A DNA stretch of 32,377 nt from the NCBI GenBank assembly GCA_041917975.1, contig JAYRWN010000389.1, forward strand, positions 1-32,377, written 5' to 3'. The stretch's first letter is position 1. Each line of letters starts with the position of its first letter. This document shows positions 15,439-23,780 of the stretch, piece by piece. The translations under genes and the position numbers were made by a program. A model generated the notes under the pieces. It was not told where the DNA came from. It did not search any database and saw only the letters and a program-made list of their open reading frames with translations. This stretch comes from JAYRWN01 sp041917975. Its GTDB lineage: Bacteria; Bacteroidota; Bacteroidia; Chitinophagales; Saprospiraceae.

Positions 15439-16584
15439 ATGCGTTTCGCAACCAAAACCATTCACGCCGGGATTCACCCGGATCCGGCTACCGGTGCCAT
15501 TATGACTCCCATTTATCAAACCTCCACGTACGTGCAGGAAGCGCCGGGTCAGCACAAGGGGTATGAATATGCCCGGACTCAAAACCCCACCCGCAGTGTC
15601 CTGCAGGATAATCTGGCCGCCTTGGAGAACGGACGTTTCGGCATTTGTTTTAGCAGTGGTATGGCCGCAATGGACACCATACTAAAGATGCTAAACCCCG
15701 GAGACGAAATCATCGCTTCCAACGACTTGTACGGCGGCTCGTACCGGCTGATCAAAAGAGTGTATGAAAAATTTGGACTGCGCTCACAGTTCATTGACCT
15801 GTCGAGTCTAACTAATCTGGAGGATCATCTTACGCCTGCAACAAAACTGATCTGGGTCGAAACACCGACCAATCCACTCCTGAATATTGTGGATATTGCC
15901 GCCGTATGCCATCTGGCCAGAAAGAAAAATATTATCACCTGTGTGGATAATACCTTTGCTTCCCCCTACTTGCAGAACCCGCTGGATTTAGGGGCCGATA
16001 TGGTGATGCACTCCGCTACGAAGTATCTGGCCGGGCACTCGGACGTGGTGATGGGGGCCATAGTCACCAATGATGAGGGGTTAGCCCAGCAAGCGGCCTT
16101 CCTGCAAAATGCCGCCGGAGCAGTTCCCGGGCCCCAGGATTGTTTTCTGACCCTGCGTGGCATAAAAACACTCCATTTACGGGTAGAAAGAGCATCGGAC
16201 AATGCCATGGTACTGGCGGAGTTTTTAAGGCACCACGATAAAGTGGCCCGTGTACTCTATCCGGGCTTTTCAGCACATCCACACCATGAGGTAGCCAAAA
16301 AACAAATGCGTGCCTACGGAGCGATGATCTCGTTCGACCTGAAAAATAATTCCCAGGCGGCCGCCCAACAGGTGCTGAGCAACACCAAACTGTTTTCATT
16401 GGCAGAATCTTTGGGCGGAGTCGAATCCCTTATCGGCCATCCGGCCAGCATGACCCACGCCTCCATACCCCGGGAAGAACGGCTAAAAACCGGTCTGACG
16501 GATTCGCTCATCCGGCTGAGCGTAGGCATAGAAGATGTTCATGACCTGATGGAGGACCTGGATCGGGTCCTGGCCCAGGTGTAA
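15439..16584 (+). CDS. Cystathionine gamma-synthase / gamma-lyase (PLP-dependent)
   Basis: A 381-residue Cys/Met-metabolism PLP enzyme (fold type I). It begins MRFATKTIHAGIHPDPATGA, then the substrate loop YARTQNPTR, the PLP phosphate and ring contacts SSGMAAMDT and Y98 in DLYGG, the D170 of CVDNTFASPYLQNPLDLGAD, and the PLP lysine K195 in HSATKYLAGHSD. The C-terminus has SLGGVESLIGHPASMTH. These enzymes make cystathionine from activated homoserine plus cysteine (MetB) or split it to cysteine (MccB/CGL). The two cannot be separated by sequence alone here. RadC follows 27 bases later on the same strand and may be co-transcribed. Confidence 0.93.
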   Translation: MRFATKTIHAGIHPDPATGAIMTPIYQTSTYVQEAPGQHKGYEYARTQNPTRSVLQDNLAALENGRFGICFSSGMAAMDTILKMLNPGDEIIASNDLYGGSYRLIKRVYEKFGLRSQFIDLSSLTNLEDHLTPATKLIWVETPTNPLLNIVDIAAVCHLARKKNIITCVDNTFASPYLQNPLDLGADMVMHSATKYLAGHSDVVMGAIVTNDEGLAQQAAFLQNAAGAVPGPQDCFLTLRGIKTLHLRVERASDNAMVLAEFLRHHDKVARVLYPGFSAHPHHEVAKKQMRAYGAMISFDLKNNSQAAAQQVLSNTKLFSLAESLGGVESLIGHPASMTHASIPREERLKTGLTDSLIRLSVGIEDVHDLMEDLDRVLAQV

Positions 16585-16611
16585 AAAAGTTGAGCGACCA
16601 CATCACCACAC

Positions 16612-17310
16612 ATGCCTAAGTCACCACCAAAACCGATCACCTCCTGGGCGGCCGATGACCAGCCGCGCGAAAAAATGCAGGCAAAAGGAAGGTTCAGTTT
16701 GAGTAACGCCGAACTGATGGCCATCCTCATTGGCTCCGGCTCCACCGAACAAAGCGCCGTGGCTCTGTGTCAGGATATTCTGCAAGATGTAGATTATGAT
16801 CTGGCCAGACTGGGCAAGCTGGATGTTGCCGATTTATTAAAATACAAAGGTATCGGAATGGCTAAAGCCATCACTATTCTGGCCGCCCTGGAGTTGGGCC
16901 GCCGGAGAGGTGAAGAAGGCGCAGATAAATCACCCCAGGCCCTTAAATCCAGCCGGGACATATATGCCTGTCTTAAGCCGGTCCTGCAGGACCTGGACCA
17001 CGAGCAGGGCTGGATAGTATTGCTAAAACGCAACCATCAGCTGATCACCATCAAAAATATTTCCGTGGGCGGACGGCATGCAACCATTTTTGATCAAAAA
17101 GTTATTTTTAAACTGGCTCTGGACCATCGCGCCGCCAGCCTGGTCTTGGCCCATAATCATCCCTCCGGGAACCTGACTCCCAGCCAGGAGGACAAAACCA
17201 TCACCCAGAAAATAAAAGAAGGTGGCCGCCTCCTGGATATCACGGTTTTAGACCACTTGATCATTGGTGATCACGGGTATTTTTCGTTCGCCGATGAAGG
17301 CATCATGTAA
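16612..17310 (+). CDS. radC: RadC family protein (JAB/MPN domain)
   Basis: A 232-residue RadC/YicR protein of normal length. The N-terminal part has a helix-hairpin-helix-like segment (LLKYKGIGMAKAITILAALE, about 75-94). The C-terminal JAMM domain carries the metal-binding motif AHNHPSGNLTPSQED (H181, H183, D194) and an upstream conserved glutamate-region equivalent around VSVGG/ISVGG (150-154). The family was once assigned to DNA repair; the biochemical role is not settled. It sits 27 bases after the cystathionine gene and ends in a strong hairpin that begins inside its stop codon. Confidence 0.95.
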   Translation: MPKSPPKPITSWAADDQPREKMQAKGRFSLSNAELMAILIGSGSTEQSAVALCQDILQDVDYDLARLGKLDVADLLKYKGIGMAKAITILAALELGRRRGEEGADKSPQALKSSRDIYACLKPVLQDLDHEQGWIVLLKRNHQLITIKNISVGGRHATIFDQKVIFKLALDHRAASLVLAHNHPSGNLTPSQEDKTITQKIKEGGRLLDITVLDHLIIGDHGYFSFADEGIM

Positions 17311-17334
17311 AGCCTACCCTACCGGGTAGGCTTT
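17309..17334 (+). terminator. Hairpin overlapping the radC stop codon
   Basis: AAAGCCTACCC (17309-17319), the loop TACC, and GGGTAGGCTTT (17324-17334) form a perfect 11-bp stem. The first two bases are the last two of the radC TAA. Only three T close the stem, so termination is probable but not textbook. Confidence 0.7.
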
Positions 17335-17507
17335 AAAGTTAGCTCTGGCCTTAATTTTGTTCCCTTAATTTGGTTGCAAAAGGCGGTCACCAAACACTAA
17401 ATCCATAGCAGTGGTCATAGTCCGCTAGGTAAAGACCACCGGAAAGTTTAATATTGTGATCTATAAAATTTATATTTATTGTGCCTAAATCAAGGCTGGC
17501 AAAACGT

Positions 17508-19694
17508 ATGATGCACGACAGGATAAAAAAAGGATGCATACTCATTGGTTGGGTTACCATAGCCATGGCCTTGTCTGCACAACAAAAAACAGACAGTTTG
17601 CTTCGTTTATTACAAGCCACCTCCACCGATACGGCTCAAATTCGCATCTATAAAAACCTGATCAAAGAATATCAAACCCTGGACCGGGCCAAAGCTATAC
17701 CCATGGCTTATGCTCTGCTGGCCCTGGCCAAAAAAATAGACAGCGAAAAAGATCAGGCTTATGCCATGTTTAACCTTGGTTCCGATTACCTCTACCTCAG
17801 TCAAAACGATTCTTCCCTGTATTATTTATTAGCGTCCAATACGCTCTATGAGAAACTAGGTAATACGGAGCAGGTCAATGCCAATCTGAGTAACATTGCG
17901 CTGATTTATCAACGGACCAATCAATACGAAAAAGCGACTGAGACCTATTACGAGGTCATAAATTCTTGCCGGGAAGAAAAAGATCATTACTGCGTATGTG
18001 CCACGCTGGTCAATATGGCTTCCATTTGTATTGATCAGGAAGATTTTGCCCAGGCCCGTATTTTTTTATTGATGATCCCCGGAGAATATACTAATACCAA
18101 GGATGAAGCCGTACGTAAACAGATAGAAGAACTGTTCCCGGCGGTTTACATTAATCTCGGGCAAGCCTTTCGCGAAGACCATAAACTTCCGGTGGGACGC
18201 ATTGATTCCGCCTTATACTATTATCAGCGAGCCCTGGAGGTCACTATAAAAATGCCGGATGAATTTGTGCGCGATTATTATACGTCTTACATCTACCAAC
18301 ACCTGGGCGACACCTACCTGGCAAAACAAAAGTATAGCTCCGGACTAATTGATGCAGATTTTGCCGACCAGGCGTTAAATGCCTACCGGGCTTCTCTGGA
18401 TGGATTCATCCGCATGAAAGATCCCCGTGGACAAACCTTTAGTCTTAACAGCATCGGCAGGCTATTAAATAGGCAGAAAAAATATGTAGAGGCACGTCAA
18501 GACCTGGAGGAAGCTCTGGCTTTGGCCCGGCAACTGAATTTTCAGGAAGAACTGCGGGATGCTTATGAAGGTCTGGCTGAAAATGCCCGAGGTCAGGGCA
18601 AATATCAGGAGGCTTACGAGTATTATACTTTATTTGTCACCTACAAAGACAGCATTCGCAATGCGGAGCGCGATGCAGTAGTTAACCGCTACCAGGTACA
18701 ATATGAAACCGCAGAGAAAGAACGTCAAATCACCGACCAACAACATAAGTTGGCCATCGCCGCCCAAAAACAAACCACCACTACCCTCATCTTTATTGGC
18801 AGCGTTCTGGCCTTGGGGGGTGGCGCCCTGTTGGTGTATTCGCGCTACCGTTACCGCCAGCAGAAAAAAGCGGCTGAGTATGAAAAGTCGGTCAACCTGG
18901 CCATGTCCCGTTTTGTGCCTAACGAATTCATCAAAGCGCTGGGCCGGCAGCGTTTCCTGGATGTGCAACTGGGCGACCAGGTCGAAAAACAGGTGACGGT
19001 GATGTTCAGTGACATCCGCAATTTTACTACTTTATCGGAAGCCATGACCCCCAGTGAAAATTTCCGTTTTGTGAGAGAATATGCGCTGCGCATGGGGCCG
19101 ATCATCCAACGCAATCACGGCTTCATCAATCAATACATCGGGGATGGCATCATGGCTATTTTCCAACGCGAACCGGCCGATGCCGTGCAGGCCTGTATCG
19201 AAATGCAACGGGAGGTGGACCGGTACAATCAAGAGAGCGCCGCAAAGGGACTGCCGGACATCAAAGTAGGCATGGGATTACATGCCGGCCCGCTGGTGAT
19301 GGGCATCATCGGTGATGAGCAGCGCCGCGATGCCGCCATCATTGCCGATACAGTCAACACGACTTCCCGCATCGAGAGCACGACCAAGGATTATGGCTCC
19401 AAGATCATCGTTAGCGGGCAGGTGCTCAGCAGGCTGCCGGTACAGAACGATTTTCACTTTCGTTTTGTAGGGCAGCTGACCATGAAAGGCAAGTCTATCC
19501 CCATCGAAGTGTACGAATGTTTTGATGCGGATGAGCCGTATTATTTCCAAAAGAAATTACTTACCCGGCCGGATTTTGAATCAGGGGTCCGCTACTCGCT
19601 TTTGCGGAACCACGGGTATGCGCAAGAACTTTTTTCAACAGTGTTGGCTGCGTTTCCGGAAGATAAAATTGCCAACATGTTGGCGGGCAAATAA
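17508..19694 (+). CDS. Periplasmic-TPR, membrane-anchored class III nucleotide cyclase
   Basis: About 728 residues. I prefer ATG 17508 (or 17511) to the GTG at 17481 because it gives a Sec signal (MMHDRIKKGCILIGWVTIAM, ending ALSAQQ). Roughly residues 30-410 are tetratricopeptide repeats (YAMFNLGSDYLYLSQNDSSL, NANLSNIALIYQRTNQYEKA, YEGLAENARGQGKYQEAYEY), then one TM helix (TTTLIFIGSVLALGGGALLV, about 424-447) and a class III cyclase domain from about 495. The TPR part should therefore be periplasmic and the cyclase cytoplasmic. The metal aspartates are D502 (MFSDIRNFT) and D546 (QYIGDGIMAIF), and transition-state N617 and R621 (TVNTTSR) are present. The usual purine-selecting Thr/Asp position reads Ala610 (RDAAIIADTVN). 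The product is probably cAMP but not certain. The gene stands alone. Confidence 0.88.
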   Translation: MMHDRIKKGCILIGWVTIAMALSAQQKTDSLLRLLQATSTDTAQIRIYKNLIKEYQTLDRAKAIPMAYALLALAKKIDSEKDQAYAMFNLGSDYLYLSQNDSSLYYLLASNTLYEKLGNTEQVNANLSNIALIYQRTNQYEKATETYYEVINSCREEKDHYCVCATLVNMASICIDQEDFAQARIFLLMIPGEYTNTKDEAVRKQIEELFPAVYINLGQAFREDHKLPVGRIDSALYYYQRALEVTIKMPDEFVRDYYTSYIYQHLGDTYLAKQKYSSGLIDADFADQALNAYRASLDGFIRMKDPRGQTFSLNSIGRLLNRQKKYVEARQDLEEALALARQLNFQEELRDAYEGLAENARGQGKYQEAYEYYTLFVTYKDSIRNAERDAVVNRYQVQYETAEKERQITDQQHKLAIAAQKQTTTTLIFIGSVLALGGGALLVYSRYRYRQQKKAAEYEKSVNLAMSRFVPNEFIKALGRQRFLDVQLGDQVEKQVTVMFSDIRNFTTLSEAMTPSENFRFVREYALRMGPIIQRNHGFINQYIGDGIMAIFQREPADAVQACIEMQREVDRYNQESAAKGLPDIKVGMGLHAGPLVMGIIGDEQRRDAAIIADTVNTTSRIESTTKDYGSKIIVSGQVLSRLPVQNDFHFRFVGQLTMKGKSIPIEVYECFDADEPYYFQKKLLTRPDFESGVRYSLLRNHGYAQELFSTVLAAFPEDKIANMLAGK

Positions 19695-19729
19695 AAATGG
19701 GAAAGGTTAGCTTATCTTAAAATATTGTT

Positions 19730-19737
19730 TAGATTTG
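19730..19737 (+). promoter_or_regulatory. Bacteroidota -7 element for the IPTL-CTERM gene
   Basis: TAGATTTG matches TAnnTTTG, 18 bases before ATG 19756. No -33 TTTG is visible. It indicates a transcription unit separate from the cyclase. Confidence 0.5.
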
Positions 19738-19755
19738 TATAATAATAAGTGTAAT

Positions 19756-20979
19756 ATGTGGACTAAACTTCTGAAAGTAGTTGCCCTTTGTGCCATCATC
19801 TTCCCCCTGTTAGCGCCTTCTAACCCGATTATGATCATTCGTTGTGGGGGAGGGCCAAACGCTCCGGCGCAGATAATTAACACCCCTCCCTGCAATCCGG
19901 CTTGTCCTCCGGGATATCTTTGTATAAATGGACAATGTGTGAATATATGCGCTTATGGTTCGTATGATAATTGCGACGGATGTGATGAGATAGTCTGGGA
20001 TAGTGATTATGATGTATGTGTTTGTGTAGAAAATTTAGGGGATTCTGAACCAACGCAATGTGGTTGTCCGCCTTTTTTACCTTTAGATATTTCATTAAGT
20101 GTCTGCGCACCGCTTAACGAAAACTCATATGTGCCCTGCTATAATGGAGATCTTGTCGTTGAATTACCCCCGTTTCTCTGTAATTCTACCGGAGGGGATT
20201 CCGTAGAGGTTAAGGTATTGTTGTTTGTTGAAAACAATGCTTGCGTAACCATTGAAGACTTGCAGAATTGTGCGTTAACCAACGGTCAAAATTTTGTACT
20301 GCTATTGGCTGATCAGTTCAATGACCCGGATATTCATGCAGCTTTTTGTGATGAAGATTTCGATGCTGGGGTTATGGGAATTGATACGATAGAATTAGTT
20401 TTTAAACGTGATCCTGCTTCCGAAACATTATTGGATTTTGGAGATTTAGGGGAATACACCATACCAGCCTGTCCACCCTCTGCTTTTGACCCCTGCTCCT
20501 GCAGCAATGCTAACATATATAATGCCGACGGTACGGTGCAATATTGGGCGGACACAATTGTGGTAATGATTCCTTTTTTCGGTGATTATTTAGAACTAAC
20601 CGCCAATAATATACCAGCCGGTTTTCTCAGTCCCGGTACATTTATGCCCTTTACGGTCTCCAGCACATGGGAAGATGGCGCCTCTGGGGATGCAGACGGT
20701 GCAGAAAATGGGACCATCCGCATCGCTTATTTTAGGACACCTGGCTCTGCCTTGGATATCACCCTGGGACTAAATGATGATCCTGGTACTGGTTTCGAGG
20801 GTATCTTGCCTTTTACTTCAACCTGTGATTTAGCGGTAACCGCCTGTATTGTGAACCCTATTCCTACCCTAGGCCAATGGGGTTTAATGGTTTTGGGCTT
20901 ATGCCTGCTCATCACCGGTGTCCTGGCGTATCGCAGCGGCTATTATAAGACCTTCAGTAACAAATTAAACCTGTTTTAA
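19756..20979 (+). CDS. Cysteine-rich IPTL-CTERM surface protein
   Basis: 407 residues from ATG 19756, with a Sec signal (MWTKLLKVVALCAIIFPLLA). An alternative TTG at 19735 adds seven residues and overlaps the promoter. After the signal comes a Cys-rich EGF-like stretch (CNPACPPGYLCINGQC, then CDGCDEIVWDSDYDVCVCV), suggesting disulfide bonds outside the cell. A mid-part of acidic beta-type sequence follows. The C-terminus is PIPTLGQWGLMVLGLCLLIT then GVLAYRS and a Lys-containing tail. This matches the IPTL-CTERM sorting signal (IPTL, QWG, TM helix, basic end), inferred to be recognised and cleaved by a membrane sorting enzyme. The function of the exported part is unknown. A small membrane-protein gene begins three bases after its stop. 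Confidence 0.8.
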   Translation: MWTKLLKVVALCAIIFPLLAPSNPIMIIRCGGGPNAPAQIINTPPCNPACPPGYLCINGQCVNICAYGSYDNCDGCDEIVWDSDYDVCVCVENLGDSEPTQCGCPPFLPLDISLSVCAPLNENSYVPCYNGDLVVELPPFLCNSTGGDSVEVKVLLFVENNACVTIEDLQNCALTNGQNFVLLLADQFNDPDIHAAFCDEDFDAGVMGIDTIELVFKRDPASETLLDFGDLGEYTIPACPPSAFDPCSCSNANIYNADGTVQYWADTIVVMIPFFGDYLELTANNIPAGFLSPGTFMPFTVSSTWEDGASGDADGAENGTIRIAYFRTPGSALDITLGLNDDPGTGFEGILPFTSTCDLAVTACIVNPIPTLGQWGLMVLGLCLLITGVLAYRSGYYKTFSNKLNLF

Positions 20980-20982
20980 ACT

Positions 20983-21207
20983 ATGGCGCCGGAGGAAGAA
21001 ACCACTTATTTTCAAATCTTTGGATTGACCTTCCCCTGGCGCAGAAACGCCTACCTGCGCTTGCTGTGGAAAGTTTATCTGGCTATGCTGGTGGTGTTAT
21101 TGGTCAGTATTTATTTGTTTCAATATGAAATGACCGATGCGGATGTGCCTGGAGGTTTAGTGTTTGGTGCCCTGCTTACCTATCTAATTTTGTTGATCCG
21201 CGATTAG
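20983..21207 (+). CDS. Small two-helix membrane protein
   Basis: A 74-residue protein. MAPEEETTYFQIFGLTFPWR forms a polar N-terminus, then come two TM helices (about 25-46, LLWKVYLAMLVVLLVSIYLF, and 56-72, GLVFGALLTYLILLI) joined by an acidic loop (EMTDADVPGG). It starts three bases after the IPTL-CTERM gene stop (TAA act ATG), so translation is likely coupled. I do not recognise the family. The position suggests a role linked to the IPTL-CTERM protein (anchoring, chaperone or processing), but nothing in the sequence shows a catalytic motif. Confidence 0.65.
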   Translation: MAPEEETTYFQIFGLTFPWRRNAYLRLLWKVYLAMLVVLLVSIYLFQYEMTDADVPGGLVFGALLTYLILLIRD

Positions 21208-21312
21208 TATCTGACCATAAATATCTGCACAGTTTTGCGCCGATGATTCCCCAGAACCCGATTTTATCTAATGGCAAGTGGCCAATATCCAATACCTGAT
21301 TAAAAAATTGAT

Positions 21313-21430
21313 TAATTTTATTTCTCGCGGAGAGCGCAGAGACCGCAGAGTTTTTGTATTTACTAGTGGCCAACAGCCACATCAATATCTGAACTTATGC
21401 ACAAATACACAGTAAATAATAAAATCAGGA
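21313..21430 (-). repeat. Composite intergenic repeat, inverted copy
   Basis: On the minus strand: TGTGTATTTGTGCATAAG, then TGTGGCTGTTGGCCACTAGT, then CTCTGCGGTCTCTGCGCTCT and CCGCGAGAAATAAAATTAAT. The last module aligns with CTCTGCGGGCTTTGCGCACT and CAGCGAGAAAAAATTAAAT at 3664-3700 on the plus strand. Module order differs from copies A and B. Confidence 0.6.
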
Positions 21431-21438
21431 TTTACACT

Positions 21439-21868
21439 GAATTTTCTAATGGCCAATGACTAACACCCAATAGCTAACGGCCATACACAAATACACAGTA
21501 AATGTTAAACGCAAATTTACACTGAATTTTTTATGGCCAATGGCTAGCACCCAATAGCTAATGGCCATAAACAAATACACGAATACACAAATACACAGGT
21601 TGACTCTGAATTTTCTAATGGCCAATGGCTAACACCCAATAGCTAACGGCCATACACAAATACACAAATACACAAATACACAGTAAATAATAAAAACAGA
21701 TTTACTCTGAATTTTCTAATGGCCAGTGGCAAATGGCCAACACCCAATAGCTAACGGCCATACACAAATACACAGTAAATGTTAAACGCAAATTTACTCT
21801 GAATTTTCTAATGGCCTATGGCTAACACCCAATAGCTAACGGCCATACACAAATACACGAATACACCA
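21439..21868 (-). repeat. Five-unit tandem intergenic repeat array
   Basis: Units begin GAATTTTCTAATGGCCAATG at 21439, 21524, 21608, 21709 and 21801 (periods 85, 84, 101 and 92). Each contains GCTAACACCCAATAGCTAAC, GGCCATACACAAATACAC and, except the last, a spacer such as AGTAAATGTTAAACGCAAAT. The number of ACACAAAT repeats varies between units. On the minus strand these are the 'gttagctattgggtgttagcc' and 'gtgtatttgtgtat' modules of the composite repeats at 3.4-3.8 kb. Confidence 0.85.
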
Positions 21869-21886
21869 TAGATAAGCTAAACTAAA

Positions 21887-22771
21887 TTAGGGAATTTCAT
21901 CAGTAGTCTGCAAGGGCTTAAAATGATAATAAATACCGCCAAAACTGACTATCGCAGTTAATAAAAAAAATAAAGAGCTGATGGTGACTGCATGGGCCGG
22001 CTCTATTTGGAACCACTGAGCACCATACAATGCCGTAAGTTCCCGGATGCCCAGTCCGCCAATAGTAATGGGCAATACACTGGTCACGGAGGAGATCAAA
22101 AAAATTAGTTGGTTTGCCAGGTAATCCTGGTATACCTGGATGGCTTGCATTACGGCATAAATACAACCTAATTGCAGCAATTGGCTTAACAAAGACAAGC
22201 CGAGGGCATACGTCCACGAAGATAAAAAGGAAGAAAAATAAAGGCGCAATAATAGATAGTTGGATGCTATACTTAGGAAAACCAATACCGCCCCTGCCTG
22301 CAGTAGAAAAGAAATGGGTGGCTGCAATAATTGTCCATTTACAAACCAAAATAACCCACCCATCAATATCCCGATCGCAAAAAGGCCGCTAATGCGGTCC
22401 AAAAATAACGCTTGAACCACCGGTTTAAGTTTGACCTGAAACTTTTGGGTGACCCAATACCCTTTATAGGCATCGCCTCCAATCCCACCAGGCAAAAAAA
22501 GATTATAAAACATACCTAATAGATACAGTTTCAGATTAAGGCGGTGGGTGATGCTAATACCGGCATCAGCCCAATAGCGGTCCAGCCGGAACACCGTCAG
22601 GTACTTGCTCATGGCAAACAATCCTAAGGCGATAAACAACCAACCCAGCCTGACTTGTTTCAGTTGGCTTAAATAGGCTGAGAATTCAATTTTGGTAAAA
22701 ATAAAATAAAGTAAACTCACAGTTACCACCCATTTAAACCAGACCAAAAGTGTTTTACGCCTGACCACCAC
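21887..22771 (-). CDS. Lysylphosphatidylglycerol-synthase membrane-domain (flippase-like) protein
   Basis: A 294-residue polytopic membrane protein with about eight TM helices, lacking the catalytic domain of LPG synthase. Recognisable marks are WLFIALGLFAMSKYLTVFRL near residue 45, YLLGMFYNLFLPGGIGGDAY near 85-105, LDRISGLFAIGIL, and the C-terminal SSVTSVLPITIGGLGIRELT. Members of this group (AglD2/UPF0104-like) are proposed to act with glycosyltransferases at the membrane, perhaps moving lipid-linked sugars. Its ATG lies inside the end of the GT2 gene (17-base overlap), so it is translationally coupled to it. Confidence 0.87.
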   Translation of the reverse strand: MVVRRKTLLVWFKWVVTVSLLYFIFTKIEFSAYLSQLKQVRLGWLFIALGLFAMSKYLTVFRLDRYWADAGISITHRLNLKLYLLGMFYNLFLPGGIGGDAYKGYWVTQKFQVKLKPVVQALFLDRISGLFAIGILMGGLFWFVNGQLLQPPISFLLQAGAVLVFLSIASNYLLLRLYFSSFLSSWTYALGLSLLSQLLQLGCIYAVMQAIQVYQDYLANQLIFLISSVTSVLPITIGGLGIRELTALYGAQWFQIEPAHAVTISSLFFLLTAIVSFGGIYYHFKPLQTTDEIP

Positions 22772-23780
22772 GGGTTATTTTTCGCACACTGTAAGGTTTT
22801 TTTTGCTGACTTTCATAATAGGTACGGGTCAGCATCTCCATGGTTAATCCAACGGTAAAAAACTGTAAACCACCAATAATCATCACCACCCCCGCAATCA
22901 TAATCGGCCGGCCCCAAATATCCTGTCCCATTAATTTACAAATCAGTAAATAGAAAAAAATAGCTAAACCCGTGAGTAATGAAAACAACCCGATATTTCC
23001 AAATAAATGCATGGGCCGCTGCAAATATTTGCGTAAAAAAATTATTAAAACCAGATCGCTAATGACTTTAAAAATACGCTCCAACCCGTATTTAGATTGA
23101 CCAGTAACACGGGGATGGTGTGCCACGGGCACTTGGACAATATGTGCGCCATTCAGGTGCGCCAATAAAGTAATGAATCGATGCATCTCCCCATAAAGGT
23201 GCAGGCCTTCTATGACTTCTTTCTTAAAAACTTTCAACGCGCATCCGTTATCTTTTACATCCAGATTAGTGGCCAGACGAATAATAAAATTGGCAATTTT
23301 GGAAGGGATGACTTTAAAAAAAGAATCCTGGCGCTTGCTGCGTATTCCGGCCACCACATCCCAGTCTTCCCGGATACATTTTTCCAACAGGGCCGGAATA
23401 TCGGCAGGATCATTTTGCAGATCCCCATCCAGAGTGACCACGTAATCTCCCTGAGCCAGATCAAAACCAGCAGACAGCGCCATGCTTTGCCCATAATTTT
23501 TTTTAAGTTCGACCAGGGTAACCTGTGCATCCTGCATAGCTATAACATTTTGCCTGGTGTGATCAGTAGAACAATCATCCACATAGATGATCTCATAGTC
23601 ATATTCTTTTAGCCCGGCGTGTATTTTTTCTGTTAAGAGCAGCACATTGGCTTCTTCATTATACAGAGGAATGACTATGCTCACCAAATAATTTTGTTTT
23701 CTCCTGATATCCAGGTTTTTTGTCTGCGGGTTATCTCCCAGCCGGTCAATTTCAACTTGAGGTTCATGGATCATATTCAT
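22755..23780 (-). CDS. Family 2 glycosyltransferase (polyprenyl-phosphate sugar synthase, GtrB/DPM1-like)
   Basis: 341 residues. The GT-A domain has VSIVIPLYNEEANVLLLTEK near residue 33, IIYVDDCSTDHT near 65, the metal-binding TLDGDLQNDP (DxD-type, about 116-125) and HHPRVTGQSKYGLERIFKVI near 225. Two C-terminal TM helices follow (LFSLLTGLAIFFYLLI and a second ending TVGLTMEMLTRTY). Such enzymes transfer a sugar from a nucleotide sugar to polyprenyl phosphate on the cytoplasmic face. The ATG directly follows the TGA of the upstream ArnT-like gene (no spacer) and the gene overlaps the flippase-like gene, which supports one pathway: activation, flipping, transfer. Confidence 0.92.
   Translation of the reverse strand: MNMIHEPQVEIDRLGDNPQTKNLDIRRKQNYLVSIVIPLYNEEANVLLLTEKIHAGLKEYDYEIIYVDDCSTDHTRQNVIAMQDAQVTLVELKKNYGQSMALSAGFDLAQGDYVVTLDGDLQNDPADIPALLEKCIREDWDVVAGIRSKRQDSFFKVIPSKIANFIIRLATNLDVKDNGCALKVFKKEVIEGLHLYGEMHRFITLLAHLNGAHIVQVPVAHHPRVTGQSKYGLERIFKVISDLVLIIFLRKYLQRPMHLFGNIGLFSLLTGLAIFFYLLICKLMGQDIWGRPIMIAGVVMIIGGLQFFTVGLTMEMLTRTYYESQQKKPYSVRKITRGGQA

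Larger units (their letters stand above)
21208..21886. other. Gene-free gap filled by intergenic repeats
   Basis: 679 bases without a gene between the converging IPTL-CTERM pair and the glycan cluster. It holds one minus-strand copy of the composite repeat (21313-21430) and a five-unit tandem array (21439-21868). Stops and repeats leave no open frame of note. Confidence 0.75.

Noticed and set aside
21439..21868. CRISPR array
   Set aside because: Repeat units are 84-101 bases, the spacers are themselves similar to each other, there are no short identical repeats with unique spacers and no cas genes.
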